Source of the DNA: Flavobacteriales bacterium | Lineage (GTDB): Bacteria > Bacteroidota > Bacteroidia > Flavobacteriales > Flavobacteriaceae | Assembly (NCBI GenBank): GCA_004214015.1 | Contig: SGZE01000002.1 | Span: 1 to 61,422 of the forward strand | Direction of reading: 5' to 3' | DNA length: 61,422 bases | Shown here: positions 45,061 to 53,497 of the stretch, one piece after another | Layout of the letters: every line of letters begins with the position of its first letter | How positions within the stretch are numbered: position 1 is the first letter of the stretch | Translations under genes and position numbers: made by a program | Notes under the pieces: generated by a model | What the model saw: the letters and a program-made list of their open reading frames with translations, nothing else | Databases searched by the model: none | Told to the model about the DNA's origin: nothing

Positions 45061-47889
45061 ATGTTCAAGGAAAACTTTTCGAATAGACATATAGGACCAA
45101 ACAGTTCTGAGTTAGAGATTATCCTTAAAACTATTGGTGTAGAATCTGTTGAAGAACTATTAAATCAAACAATTCCTGATAACATTCGTCTTAAGAAAGA
45201 TCTAGACATTCCAGAGGGAATTAGTGAAATGGAGTTTTTAAATGAAATTAAAAAACTTTCATATTTAAATAAAAATTTCAAAACATATATTGGACTTGGC
45301 TACCACGACACCTTTACACCTTCTGTAATTCAAAGAAATATTCTTGAAAACCCAGGATGGTATACCGCATACACCCCTTACCAACCAGAAATTGCCCAGG
45401 GAAGACTTGAAGCATTGTTAAACTTTCAAACAATGATCTGCGATTTAACCAAGATGGAAATTGCAAATGCATCATTATTAGATGAAGGGACTGCCGCTGC
45501 TGAAGCTATGATTATGATGTTTAACAATAGGTCAAAAAATCAAAAATCAATTGATGAAAGAAAGTTTTTTGTTGATTCTAATATTCTACCTCAAACACTA
45601 GCTGTTATTCAAACTAGAGCTAATCCTCTTAACATTGAAATAATTCTTGGAGATATAAATAGTATTTCTGAAAATGAGTTTTTTGGATGTATTATTCAAT
45701 ACCCTGGAAGAGAGGGAAACTTAATTGATATTGATAATCTATTATCTAATATTCAAAATGATGATTTAAAAATTATTCTTGCAGTTGACTTGATGTTAAT
45801 GGTAACCATAGAACCTCCTTCGCCAGATAAAATTGATGTAGTAGTTGGTACTACTCAAAGATTTGGAATACCATTAGGATATGGTGGTCCTCATGCTGCA
45901 TTTTTTGCAACTAAAGAAAAATATAAAAGAAACATTCCAGGAAGAATTATTGGTGTTACTAAAGATATTGATGGAGATCATTCATTAAGAATGGCATTAC
46001 AAACAAGGGAACAACATATCAAAAGAGATAGAGCTACTTCTAATATTTGTACAGCTCAAGTTTTACTTGCAGTTATGGCTGGAATGTATGCTGTATATCA
46101 TGGTCCTAAGGGATTAAAAGATATCTCAAATTCAATACACTTAAAGGCGGTTTATTTATATAATAGAATTTCTAGTTTAGGAATTCCTATTAAATATTCT
46201 AAATTCTTTGATACTATTACACTTGAATGTAATACTCAAGAAATAAGTAAAATTGCATTATCAAAAAACATAAACTTTTGTGAATTGATTGAGAATCAAA
46301 TCTCAATTTCAGTAAATGAAAAAACAGATCTTGAAGATTTAAATCAAATTATATCAGTCTTTGAAGATTATTTAGGACAAAAATCAAATAAAATTGATTT
46401 TCCAAATAACCTGATGATAGATAACATAAGAAAATCAGAAATTTTAATTCACCCTGTTTTTAACTCCTACCATTCAGAAACATCTTTAATGAGATATATC
46501 AAATCTCTTGAAAATAAAGATTTATCTCTTACTCAATCAATGATTTCATTGGGATCATGTACAATGAAACTAAATGCTGCATCAGAAATGATTCCATTAA
46601 GTTGGTCTGAATGGAATTCAATACACCCATTTGTTCCTAAAGGTCAAGCTGCAGGATATCATAAAGTTATAAGTAAGCTTGAAACATTTTTATCAGAGAT
46701 AACAGGTTTTTCAGCCACATCATTACAACCCAACTCTGGTGCTCAAGGAGAATATAGTGGCCTGATGGTAATAAAATCATATCTAAATAAAATAGGAGAA
46801 AGTCATCGAAATATCTGTTTAATTCCTTCCTCAGCTCATGGAACTAATCCTGCTTCAGCGATTATGGCTGGTTTAAAAGTTGTAGTTATTGGAACAGATG
46901 AAAAAGGAAATATTGATATTGAAAATCTTAAGATAAAAGTTGCTGAACATAAAGATAATTTAGCAGCTTTAATGATAACTTATCCTTCAACTCACGGAGT
47001 ATTTGAATCAGAAATTCAATTTATTAATCAACTTATTCATGAAAATGGAGGACAGGTTTATATGGATGGAGCTAACATGAATGCTCAAGTTGGACTTACT
47101 AGTCCAAAAATAATTGGTGCAGATGTTTGCCACTTGAATCTTCATAAAACATTTTCAATACCACATGGTGGTGGCGGACCAGGTGTAGGACCAATCTGTG
47201 TTGCTGAGCATCTTAAAGATTTTCTTCCTTCAAATCCAGTAATACCAACAGGTGGAAAGGATCATATAAAAGCAATATCCTCTGCACCATGGGGATCATC
47301 ATTGGTTTGCTTGATTTCTTACGGATATATTAGAATGCTAGGAAAATCAGGTATTAAACAATCTACTGAGCTTGCCATTGTTAATGCAAATTATATGAAA
47401 ACTAGACTTGAAAAAAACTTCACAATTTTATATAGTGGAGAAAATGGAAGATCTGCTCATGAATTTATAATTGATTGTAGAGAGTTTAAGAAATATAACA
47501 TTGAAGTTATTGACATTGCTAAACGATTAATTGATTATGGATTTCATGCACCAACAGTATCATTTCCAGTTCCAGGAACAATGATGATAGAACCAACTGA
47601 AAGTGAAAATTTAACTGAACTTGATAGATTTTGTGATGCACTTAACTCTATCTATCTAGAGATTACATCTAATGATGAATCAGATAGGGAAATGTTAAAA
47701 AATTCTCCACATACTCTCAAGATGATAACGTCTAGTGATTGGAATTACAATTACACCCGAGAAGATGCATCATTTCCAAAGAGTTATTTAAAAAATAATA
47801 AATTTTGGCCCTCTGTTAGAAGAGTGGATGAAGCATTTGGAGATAGAAATTTAATATGTAGCTGTCCACCTATAGACAGTTATGAATAA
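45061..47889 (+). CDS. gcvP: Glycine dehydrogenase (decarboxylating), P protein
   Basis: PLP-dependent first enzyme of the glycine cleavage system: decarboxylates glycine and passes the aminomethyl group to the H-protein lipoamide. The 942-residue protein is the fused single-chain form. The N-terminal half has FSNRHIGPNSSE, YIGLGYHDTFTPSVIQRNIL and NASLLDEGTAAAEAM. The C-terminal half has SMISLGSCTMKLNAASEM and the PLP lysine in CHLNLHKTFSIPHGGGGPG. gcvT and gcvH are not in the window. The KAS III-like gene follows after 18 bases. Confidence 0.98.
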   Translation: MFKENFSNRHIGPNSSELEIILKTIGVESVEELLNQTIPDNIRLKKDLDIPEGISEMEFLNEIKKLSYLNKNFKTYIGLGYHDTFTPSVIQRNILENPGWYTAYTPYQPEIAQGRLEALLNFQTMICDLTKMEIANASLLDEGTAAAEAMIMMFNNRSKNQKSIDERKFFVDSNILPQTLAVIQTRANPLNIEIILGDINSISENEFFGCIIQYPGREGNLIDIDNLLSNIQNDDLKIILAVDLMLMVTIEPPSPDKIDVVVGTTQRFGIPLGYGGPHAAFFATKEKYKRNIPGRIIGVTKDIDGDHSLRMALQTREQHIKRDRATSNICTAQVLLAVMAGMYAVYHGPKGLKDISNSIHLKAVYLYNRISSLGIPIKYSKFFDTITLECNTQEISKIALSKNINFCELIENQISISVNEKTDLEDLNQIISVFEDYLGQKSNKIDFPNNLMIDNIRKSEILIHPVFNSYHSETSLMRYIKSLENKDLSLTQSMISLGSCTMKLNAASEMIPLSWSEWNSIHPFVPKGQAAGYHKVISKLETFLSEITGFSATSLQPNSGAQGEYSGLMVIKSYLNKIGESHRNICLIPSSAHGTNPASAIMAGLKVVVIGTDEKGNIDIENLKIKVAEHKDNLAALMITYPSTHGVFESEIQFINQLIHENGGQVYMDGANMNAQVGLTSPKIIGADVCHLNLHKTFSIPHGGGGPGVGPICVAEHLKDFLPSNPVIPTGGKDHIKAISSAPWGSSLVCLISYGYIRMLGKSGIKQSTELAIVNANYMKTRLEKNFTILYSGENGRSAHEFIIDCREFKKYNIEVIDIAKRLIDYGFHAPTVSFPVPGTMMIEPTESENLTELDRFCDALNSIYLEITSNDESDREMLKNSPHTLKMITSSDWNYNYTREDASFPKSYLKNNKFWPSVRRVDEAFGDRNLICSCPPIDSYE

Positions 47890-47907
47890 TTTAATTAATT
47901 TTACGAA

Positions 47908-48978
47908 ATGAACTTTAAAATTACTGGAACAGGTAGTTGTATTCCAGATATAACAAAAAAAAATACCGAGTTTCTTAATAATAGTTTTTTCGATAATGAT
48001 GGAAATCAAATTCAAAGTTCAAATCCTGATATTATTGAAAAATTTCAATCAATTACTGGTATTGATGAAAGAAAGTATGTTTCAGGTGAAGTTAAATCTT
48101 CTGATCTAGCTGCAATAGCTGCAAAAAAAGCAATTAAAGATTCTAATATCAACCAAGAAACATTAGATTATATAATTGTTGCTCATAATTTTGGTGATAT
48201 TTCATGCAACAGTAGTCAAATTGATACATTACCCTCCCTTTCATCTAGAGTTAAAACCATTCTGAAAATTAAAAATCCAAAATGTGTAGCCTACGATATT
48301 ATTTGTGGATGCCCAGGTTGGGTTGAAGGAGTTATTCAAGCAAAATCATTTATTAAGTCTGGAATGGCAAATAAATGTCTAGTTATAGGAAGTGATACTT
48401 TATCTAGAGTGACTGACGACAATGATAGAGATTCTATGATTTATGCAGATGGATCTGGAGCAATCATACTTGAATCTAATAACTCTGATGATTCTGGAAT
48501 ATTATCTCATAATTCTGCAACCTATACATTTGAGGGGGAAAATGAATTTATTTACTATGGATCTTCTTACAATCCTAAATTGAGTAAAGATTCAAATCAA
48601 AAATATATTAAAATGCAAGGAAGAAAAGTTTATGAATTTGCATTAACTAATGTACCTGCAGCAATGAAAGATTGCTTTGATGAATCAAAATGTAAAATTG
48701 AAAATCTCAAAAAAATATTTATTCATCAAGCTAATAAAAAAATGGATGAGGCAATTATTAAAAGATTCTTTAGACTATATAAAATATCTCCACCTGAGGA
48801 TGTGCTCCCTATGAATATTGAAGAATATGGAAATAGTTCTGTTGCTACTATTCCAACTCTTTTTGACTTAGTTAAAAAGAGTGATTATAAGGGTCATAAA
48901 CTTGTTAAAGGGGATCTTATCATGTTTGCAAGTGTTGGTGCTGGAATGAACATCAATGCTATAACTTACCAGATCTAA
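47908..48978 (+). CDS. 3-oxoacyl-ACP synthase III-like (FabH-family) enzyme
   Basis: Thiolase-fold condensing enzyme, 356 residues. The catalytic Cys is in ICGCPGWVEG (Cys135, where FabH usually has ACSGF), the His in IFIHQANKKMDEA and the Asn in EYGNSSVATIPTLFDL. The Pro after the nucleophile and the longer length set it apart from the fatty-acid-initiating FabH. It may act in fatty-acid start, or in another pathway such as polyene or flexirubin-like lipid synthesis, although no such cluster is here. It lies between gcvP and the Mla transporter genes, 5 bases before mlaE. Confidence 0.85.
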   Translation: MNFKITGTGSCIPDITKKNTEFLNNSFFDNDGNQIQSSNPDIIEKFQSITGIDERKYVSGEVKSSDLAAIAAKKAIKDSNINQETLDYIIVAHNFGDISCNSSQIDTLPSLSSRVKTILKIKNPKCVAYDIICGCPGWVEGVIQAKSFIKSGMANKCLVIGSDTLSRVTDDNDRDSMIYADGSGAIILESNNSDDSGILSHNSATYTFEGENEFIYYGSSYNPKLSKDSNQKYIKMQGRKVYEFALTNVPAAMKDCFDESKCKIENLKKIFIHQANKKMDEAIIKRFFRLYKISPPEDVLPMNIEEYGNSSVATIPTLFDLVKKSDYKGHKLVKGDLIMFASVGAGMNINAITYQI

Positions 48979-48983
48979 TTCTT

Positions 48984-49721
48984 ATGAAATTTTTTTTCCA
49001 TATTGGAAGATATTTTTTGATGATTAAATATACATTCACAAAGTTTACAAAGTGGAGTGTTCTTAAAAAGTTAATTTTTCAGGAAATTGATGACTTAATA
49101 ATAGGTTCAATTGGTATAGTAGCTTTTATGTCTTTTCTAATTGGTGGAGTTGTTGCTATTCAAACTGCTCTTGCAATAGAAAACCCTCTTCTTCCAGGTA
49201 ACCTTATAGGTTTTGCAACAAGACAATCCGTAGTATTAGAGTTTGCACCTACTCTTATATCAATAATAATGGCTGGTAAGGTAGGTTCATTCATCACATC
49301 TAGTATTGGAACTATGAGAGTCACAGAACAAATAGATGCGCTTGAAGTTATGGGCATAAACTCTTTTAATTATTTAATATTTCCAAAAATTATATCATTG
49401 TTACTTTATCCATTTTTGATAACTCTTGCAATGTTTCTTGGGATTCTTGGAGGGTATATAGCTAGTGTTTATGCAGGGTTTTCAACTAGTTTTGACTTTA
49501 TTCAAGGAATTCAACTTGACTTTAAAGTATTTCACATAATTTACACCTACATAAAAACAATATTATTTGCATTTGTTTTAGCTACTATTCCATCATATCA
49601 TGGTTTCTTCATGAAGGGTGGTGCATTAGAGGTTGGTAAGGCAAGTAATGTTTCTTTTGTTTGGACTAGTAGTGTGATTATCATTATTAATTTTATTGTA
49701 ACACAACTTTTATTAGCTTAA
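48984..49721 (+). CDS. mlaE: MlaE-family lipid ABC transporter permease
   Basis: Inner-membrane permease of the Mla-type system that moves phospholipids between the membranes. The 245 residues have five or six membrane segments and the family stretches FLIGGVVAIQTALAIENPL, LEFAPTLISIIMAGKVGS, GTMRVTEQIDALEVMGIN and PSYHGFFMKGGALEVGKA. It shares one base with the ATPase gene that follows. The MCE-domain binding protein (MlaD) is not adjacent. Confidence 0.94.
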   Translation: MKFFFHIGRYFLMIKYTFTKFTKWSVLKKLIFQEIDDLIIGSIGIVAFMSFLIGGVVAIQTALAIENPLLPGNLIGFATRQSVVLEFAPTLISIIMAGKVGSFITSSIGTMRVTEQIDALEVMGINSFNYLIFPKIISLLLYPFLITLAMFLGILGGYIASVYAGFSTSFDFIQGIQLDFKVFHIIYTYIKTILFAFVLATIPSYHGFFMKGGALEVGKASNVSFVWTSSVIIIINFIVTQLLLA

Positions 49722-50482
49722 TGATTACTGTAAATAAAATATCAAAATCATTTGATGATGTCAAAATAATTAATGATGTATCAGCAGTTTTTGATAAAGG
49801 AAAAACCAACTTAATTATAGGTCAGAGTGGATCTGGTAAAACTGTATTAATGAAATGCCTATTAGGTCTTTTGGACATTGATAATGGTGAAATTTTATAT
49901 GATGGAAAAAAATTTGATAAGGATAATATTTCAACTATCTCAAACCTAAGAAAAAAGATAGGAATGGTTTTCCAAGGAAGTGCTCTTTTTGACTCTATGA
50001 ATGTTTTGGATAACATCATTTTTCCACTTAGAATGTTTTCAGACAAAACTGACTCAGAGATGATTAGTAGGGCTAAAGAGGTTATTAACCGAGTTGATCT
50101 TAAGGATGTAGACAGTAAATTTCCATCTGAAATTTCTGGAGGTATGAAAAAAAGAGTTGCAATTGCTAGGGCTATAGTACTTAATCCCAAATATTTATTT
50201 TGTGATGAACCTAATTCAGGTCTAGATCCTAAAACTGCTATTATTATTGATAAACTAATTCAAGAAATTACCGTTGAATATGATATTACAACTGTAATTA
50301 ATACACATGACATGAATTCAGTAATGGAAATAGGTGATAAAATCATTTTTTTAGTAGAAGGAAAAAAAATATGGGAGGGCACAAATCAAGAAATATTAAA
50401 CACAGATGATAAAATGATTAATGACTTTGTTTATTCGTCTGAATTATTCAAAAAAGTTAAACTGACACAAAAAAAAATCTAA
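49721..50482 (+). CDS. mlaF: MlaF-family lipid ABC transporter ATPase
   Basis: ATP-binding subunit of the lipid transporter with MlaE. The 253 residues contain Walker A IIGQSGSGKTVLMKCLLG, the Q-loop GMVFQGSALFDSMNVLDNI, signature EISGGMKKRVAIARAI, Walker B YLFCDEPNSGLDPKT and H-loop NTHDMNSVMEIGD. SGGMKKR is the MlaF form of the signature. Start and mlaE stop overlap by one base. The end overlaps the convergent SDR gene by 4 bases. Confidence 0.95.
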   Translation: MITVNKISKSFDDVKIINDVSAVFDKGKTNLIIGQSGSGKTVLMKCLLGLLDIDNGEILYDGKKFDKDNISTISNLRKKIGMVFQGSALFDSMNVLDNIIFPLRMFSDKTDSEMISRAKEVINRVDLKDVDSKFPSEISGGMKKRVAIARAIVLNPKYLFCDEPNSGLDPKTAIIIDKLIQEITVEYDITTVINTHDMNSVMEIGDKIIFLVEGKKIWEGTNQEILNTDDKMINDFVYSSELFKKVKLTQKKI

Positions 50483-51150
50483 GGATTTGAGTTAGATACT
50501 GAAATAAGTTTTCCATTAAACAGCTTACTTCCATTTAGTGCAAAGTCAATAATATATTTTGCCATTTCTTCAGGCTTAGTATCGGCATTATAACCTGGAA
50601 ATGCTTCCTTTAACATTTTTGTTTGAACTGCTCCAAGGGCTAACACATTAAATGAAGGGCCATCAGAATATTCTTCAGAAAGAACTTCTGTTAAAGCAAT
50701 AACAGCAGCTTTACTACTTGAGTAAACCGAAAGACCTGGAAATTTTTTTGAACCATTCACCCCTCCTATACTACTAATATTAATTACATGACCAGTTTTA
50801 TTAATCAATGGAATAAGTGACCTAGTGATTTCTGCTAATCCAAAAACGTTTACATCGAATGTGTCTTTAAAAGATTTATATGAAGTTTCGCTAAATAATT
50901 CATTACTCAAGTGTCCAGCATTGTTTATAAGAATATCAATTTTAATATTTCTTTTACTTAAATCTTCAACAAAATCACTTATACTTTTTTTGTCAGTTAT
51001 ATCAACTGAGTGAGATTCTACCCCATTAACTTTTGACAGAGGTTCAATATTTCTTGAAATGGAGATTACATTATAACTAAGGTTTGCAGCTTGAGTACAT
51101 ATCTCATAGCCTATTCCTGAGCTAGTTCCAGTTACAACTATAGTTTTCAT
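50479..51150 (-). CDS. Short-chain dehydrogenase/reductase
   Basis: NAD(P)-dependent oxidoreductase of the classical SDR type, 223 residues. The cofactor loop is VVTGTSSGIGYEI at residues 4-16. NNAGHLSNELF and the ISSIGG segment follow, and the catalytic YSSSKAAV supplies Tyr and Lys. The substrate is unknown. The start codon shares a base with the pdhC stop, so it is the third gene of the pdhA-pdhC transcript. A link to acyl-CoA or sugar metabolism is only a guess. Confidence 0.88.
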   Translation of the reverse strand: MKTIVVTGTSSGIGYEICTQAANLSYNVISISRNIEPLSKVNGVESHSVDITDKKSISDFVEDLSKRNIKIDILINNAGHLSNELFSETSYKSFKDTFDVNVFGLAEITRSLIPLINKTGHVINISSIGGVNGSKKFPGLSVYSSSKAAVIALTEVLSEEYSDGPSFNVLALGAVQTKMLKEAFPGYNADTKPEEMAKYIIDFALNGSKLFNGKLISVSNSNP

Positions 51151-52418
51151 TAAATTAGTATTGAAACTGGGTTTTCGACATATTCTTTAAGAGTCTTTAA
51201 AAATAATGATCCTGTTGCACCATCGACTGTTCTGTGGTCACATGCTAGTGTAAGCTTCATAGTATTTCCTACAACAACCTCATTGTTTTTTATTATTGGC
51301 TTTTGAACTATTGCTCCTATAGAAAGAATTGCAGAATTTGGTTGATTAATAATAGAAGTGAAACTCTCAATTCCAAACATACCAAGGTTTGAAATTGTAA
51401 ATGTACTACCTTCAATTTCAGCTGGAGTTAATTTTTTATTTTTTGCACGTTCAGCAAAGTCTTTAATCTCAGAATTAATCTGCGGTAAATCTTTTGAGTT
51501 GGCAAACTTAACAATTGGAACAATTAAACCATCATCTACAGCAACTGCAACTCCAAGATGAACATGCTCATTAAAAATAATTTTGTCATCATACCATCTT
51601 GAATTAACATTAGGATGTTTGGCTAAAGATAATGATACAGCCTTTGCAATTATATCATTAAAAGAAATTTTAATATTTTGTGTTTGAATAAATTGCTTTC
51701 TAAATGAAATCATATTATCCATTTCTAGTTCAATATTTAGGTAATAATGAGGAGCTGAGAATTTAGAATCTGCAAGTCTTTTAGCAATTGCCTTTCTCAT
51801 CGTTGAGTTTTGAGTCTCATAAGATGATTCTGTTAATTGTGGGCTGGGCTGAGAAAATTGAGAGTAATTTGATGGTTTGAATGAATCAATATCCCTTTTT
51901 ATTATCCTTCCATTATCACCTGTTCCCTTAACTGAAGATATATCTATTCCCTTTTCTTTAGCTAAACTCTTAGCTAATGGTGATATAAGTATTCTATCGC
52001 TTGGTTTATTATTATTTGAAACTGGCTTTGGTTCCTCCTTGACTTCTGGCTTTGGTTCCTCCTTGACTTCTGGCTTTGGTTCCTCCTTGACTTCTGGCTT
52101 TGGTTCCTCCTTGACTTCTGGCTTTGGTTCCTCCTTAACTTTTATATCAGCATTTTTAAGAAGTGAGGAAATATCTTCACCTTTTGAACCAATAATAGCA
52201 ATTATACTATCTACAGGAGCAGTTGACCCTTCATCAATTCCAATATGAAGCAGAATACCATCATGAAATGATTCAAATTCCATAGTAGCTTTATCAGTTT
52301 CAATTTCAGCTAAAATTTCTCCTTCTTTAACTGTATCGCCTACTTTCTTAAACCATTTAGCAAGAGTTCCCTCTTCCATAGTATCACTCAATCTTGGCAT
52401 ATTTATTACTTCAGCCAT
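51150..52418 (-). CDS. pdhC: Pyruvate dehydrogenase E2, dihydrolipoyl acetyltransferase
   Basis: Transfers the acetyl group from lipoyl-lysine to CoA. In order: one lipoyl domain (~1-78, ETDKATMEFES with Lys43), a linker containing five near-identical EEPKPEVK repeats (~92-131), the E1/E3-binding domain (~140-180, ISPLAKSLAKEKGIDISSVK) and the catalytic domain ending with the active-site HRTVDGATGSLFL. At 422 residues with a single lipoyl domain it is shorter than many flavobacterial E2 with two. It follows pdhA by 1 base. A branched-chain or 2-oxoglutarate E2 is less likely given the neighbouring PDH E1 alpha. Confidence 0.93.
   Translation of the reverse strand: MAEVINMPRLSDTMEEGTLAKWFKKVGDTVKEGEILAEIETDKATMEFESFHDGILLHIGIDEGSTAPVDSIIAIIGSKGEDISSLLKNADIKVKEEPKPEVKEEPKPEVKEEPKPEVKEEPKPEVKEEPKPVSNNNKPSDRILISPLAKSLAKEKGIDISSVKGTGDNGRIIKRDIDSFKPSNYSQFSQPSPQLTESSYETQNSTMRKAIAKRLADSKFSAPHYYLNIELEMDNMISFRKQFIQTQNIKISFNDIIAKAVSLSLAKHPNVNSRWYDDKIIFNEHVHLGVAVAVDDGLIVPIVKFANSKDLPQINSEIKDFAERAKNKKLTPAEIEGSTFTISNLGMFGIESFTSIINQPNSAILSIGAIVQKPIIKNNEVVVGNTMKLTLACDHRTVDGATGSLFLKTLKEYVENPVSILI
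52024..52143. repeat. 24-bp tandem repeat inside pdhC
   Basis: Four exact 24-bp units (52024-52119) and a fifth with a few changes (52120-52143) encode the EEPKPEVK linker repeats. A multiple of three bases keeps the frame when copy number changes. The near-identity of the DNA points to recent expansion. Confidence 0.95.
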
Positions 52419-52419
52419 A

Positions 52420-53421
52420 TTAATCTATTTTATGTTTTATAAAAGGGTAGTCCTTTTGTTCATATACTACATCATACATAACAGACTTATCTGGAAAAGG
52501 AGAAGATTCAGCAAATTCTTCACATTCTGTTATGGTTGACTTAACCTTTTTTTCGATTTTTTCTAAATCAGATTTTTTTGCATACTTTTTAGAAATAATG
52601 ATTTTTTCAACTTGAGAAATTGGATCAATTTTTCTGTATTCTTCAACTTCTTCTTTAGTTCTATATTGTTGTGCATCAGACATTGAGTGTCCTCTGTATC
52701 TATATGTTTTAATATCTAATAGTGATGGACCTTTTCCAGCTCTTGCATGCTTAACACACTCGTCAATAGCTTCAGCTACTTTTACTGGATCCATACCATC
52801 AACTGGCATTGATGGCATTTCGTATGGCTCTCCTAATTTCCAAAGGTCTGCTTGACTAGTTGTTCTTGCTACGGAAGTACCCATTGCATATCCATTATTT
52901 TCGACTATATAAATTACTGGAAGTTTCCATAAAGCTGCAAGGTTTATAGATTCATGAAAAGCACCTTGTCTTATTGCTCCATCTCCCAAAAAACATAATG
53001 TAACACTATCTCTTTTAAAATACTTATCTCCAAATGCAATTCCCGTACCTAATGGAATTTGTCCTCCAACAATACCATGACCCCCAAAAAAGTTATATTT
53101 TTTTGAAAAAATATGCATTGAACCTCCAAGGCCTCCAGATGTTCCAGTTGCTTTTCCAAATAATTCAGCCATTACAAACTTTGGATCTTCTCCAAGGCCT
53201 ATTGCGTGTACATGACTTCTGTAGGAACTTATCATTCTATCTTTCTTTGGATCTGTTGAATGAAGACATCCCGCTAGGACTGCCTCTTGGCCATTATATA
53301 AATGAAGGAAACCTCTAATTTTTTGTTGTATGTATTTTGCCGCAAGCTTATCTTCAAACTTTCTCCACAGTAGCATATTCTCGTACCAATCTAAATAAGT
53401 TTTTCCAGTAATTTTTTTCAT
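52420..53421 (-). CDS. pdhA: Pyruvate dehydrogenase E1 component, alpha subunit
   Basis: Thiamine-diphosphate subunit that decarboxylates pyruvate. The 333 residues contain GFLHLYNGQEAVLAG, YRSHVHAIGLGEDP, GGHGIVGGQIPLGTGIAFG and the ThDP motif GDGAIRQGAFHESINLAALW followed by IVENNGYAMGTSV. The phosphorylation-loop region YRYRGHSMSDAQQYRTKEEV is clear. It is followed by the E2 gene with no E1 beta between them, the split arrangement I recall from flavobacteria. A consensus -7 element lies 35 bases upstream. Confidence 0.95.
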   Translation of the reverse strand: MKKITGKTYLDWYENMLLWRKFEDKLAAKYIQQKIRGFLHLYNGQEAVLAGCLHSTDPKKDRMISSYRSHVHAIGLGEDPKFVMAELFGKATGTSGGLGGSMHIFSKKYNFFGGHGIVGGQIPLGTGIAFGDKYFKRDSVTLCFLGDGAIRQGAFHESINLAALWKLPVIYIVENNGYAMGTSVARTTSQADLWKLGEPYEMPSMPVDGMDPVKVAEAIDECVKHARAGKGPSLLDIKTYRYRGHSMSDAQQYRTKEEVEEYRKIDPISQVEKIIISKKYAKKSDLEKIEKKVKSTITECEEFAESSPFPDKSVMYDVVYEQKDYPFIKHKID

Positions 53422-53456
53422 ATAAATGAGTTAAAATCAGTTATTATAACACGAAG

Positions 53457-53464
53457 CAAAAATA
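53457..53464 (-). promoter_or_regulatory. -7 promoter element for pdhA
   Basis: On the minus strand this reads TATTTTTG followed by C, an exact consensus match, 35 bases before the pdhA ATG, in the gap shared with the divergent murF. Confidence 0.6.
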
Positions 53465-53497
53465 CTCTTTTCTTTAGTATATTGCAATAAAATTAGA

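Noticed and set aside
49822-50190. Minus-strand frame of 122 codons inside mlaF
   Set aside because: Antisense to the ABC ATPase motifs; no independent support.
52024-52143. Possible CRISPR array
   Set aside because: The units are directly tandem without spacers and lie in frame inside pdhC.
51877-52248. Plus-strand frame with repeated SGFGSSLT units
   Set aside because: It is the antisense reading of the pdhC linker repeat, and the pdhC product is certain.
53465-53497. Promoter for murF
   Set aside because: TATATTGC near 53480 resembles the -7 element but lacks one T; too weak to list.
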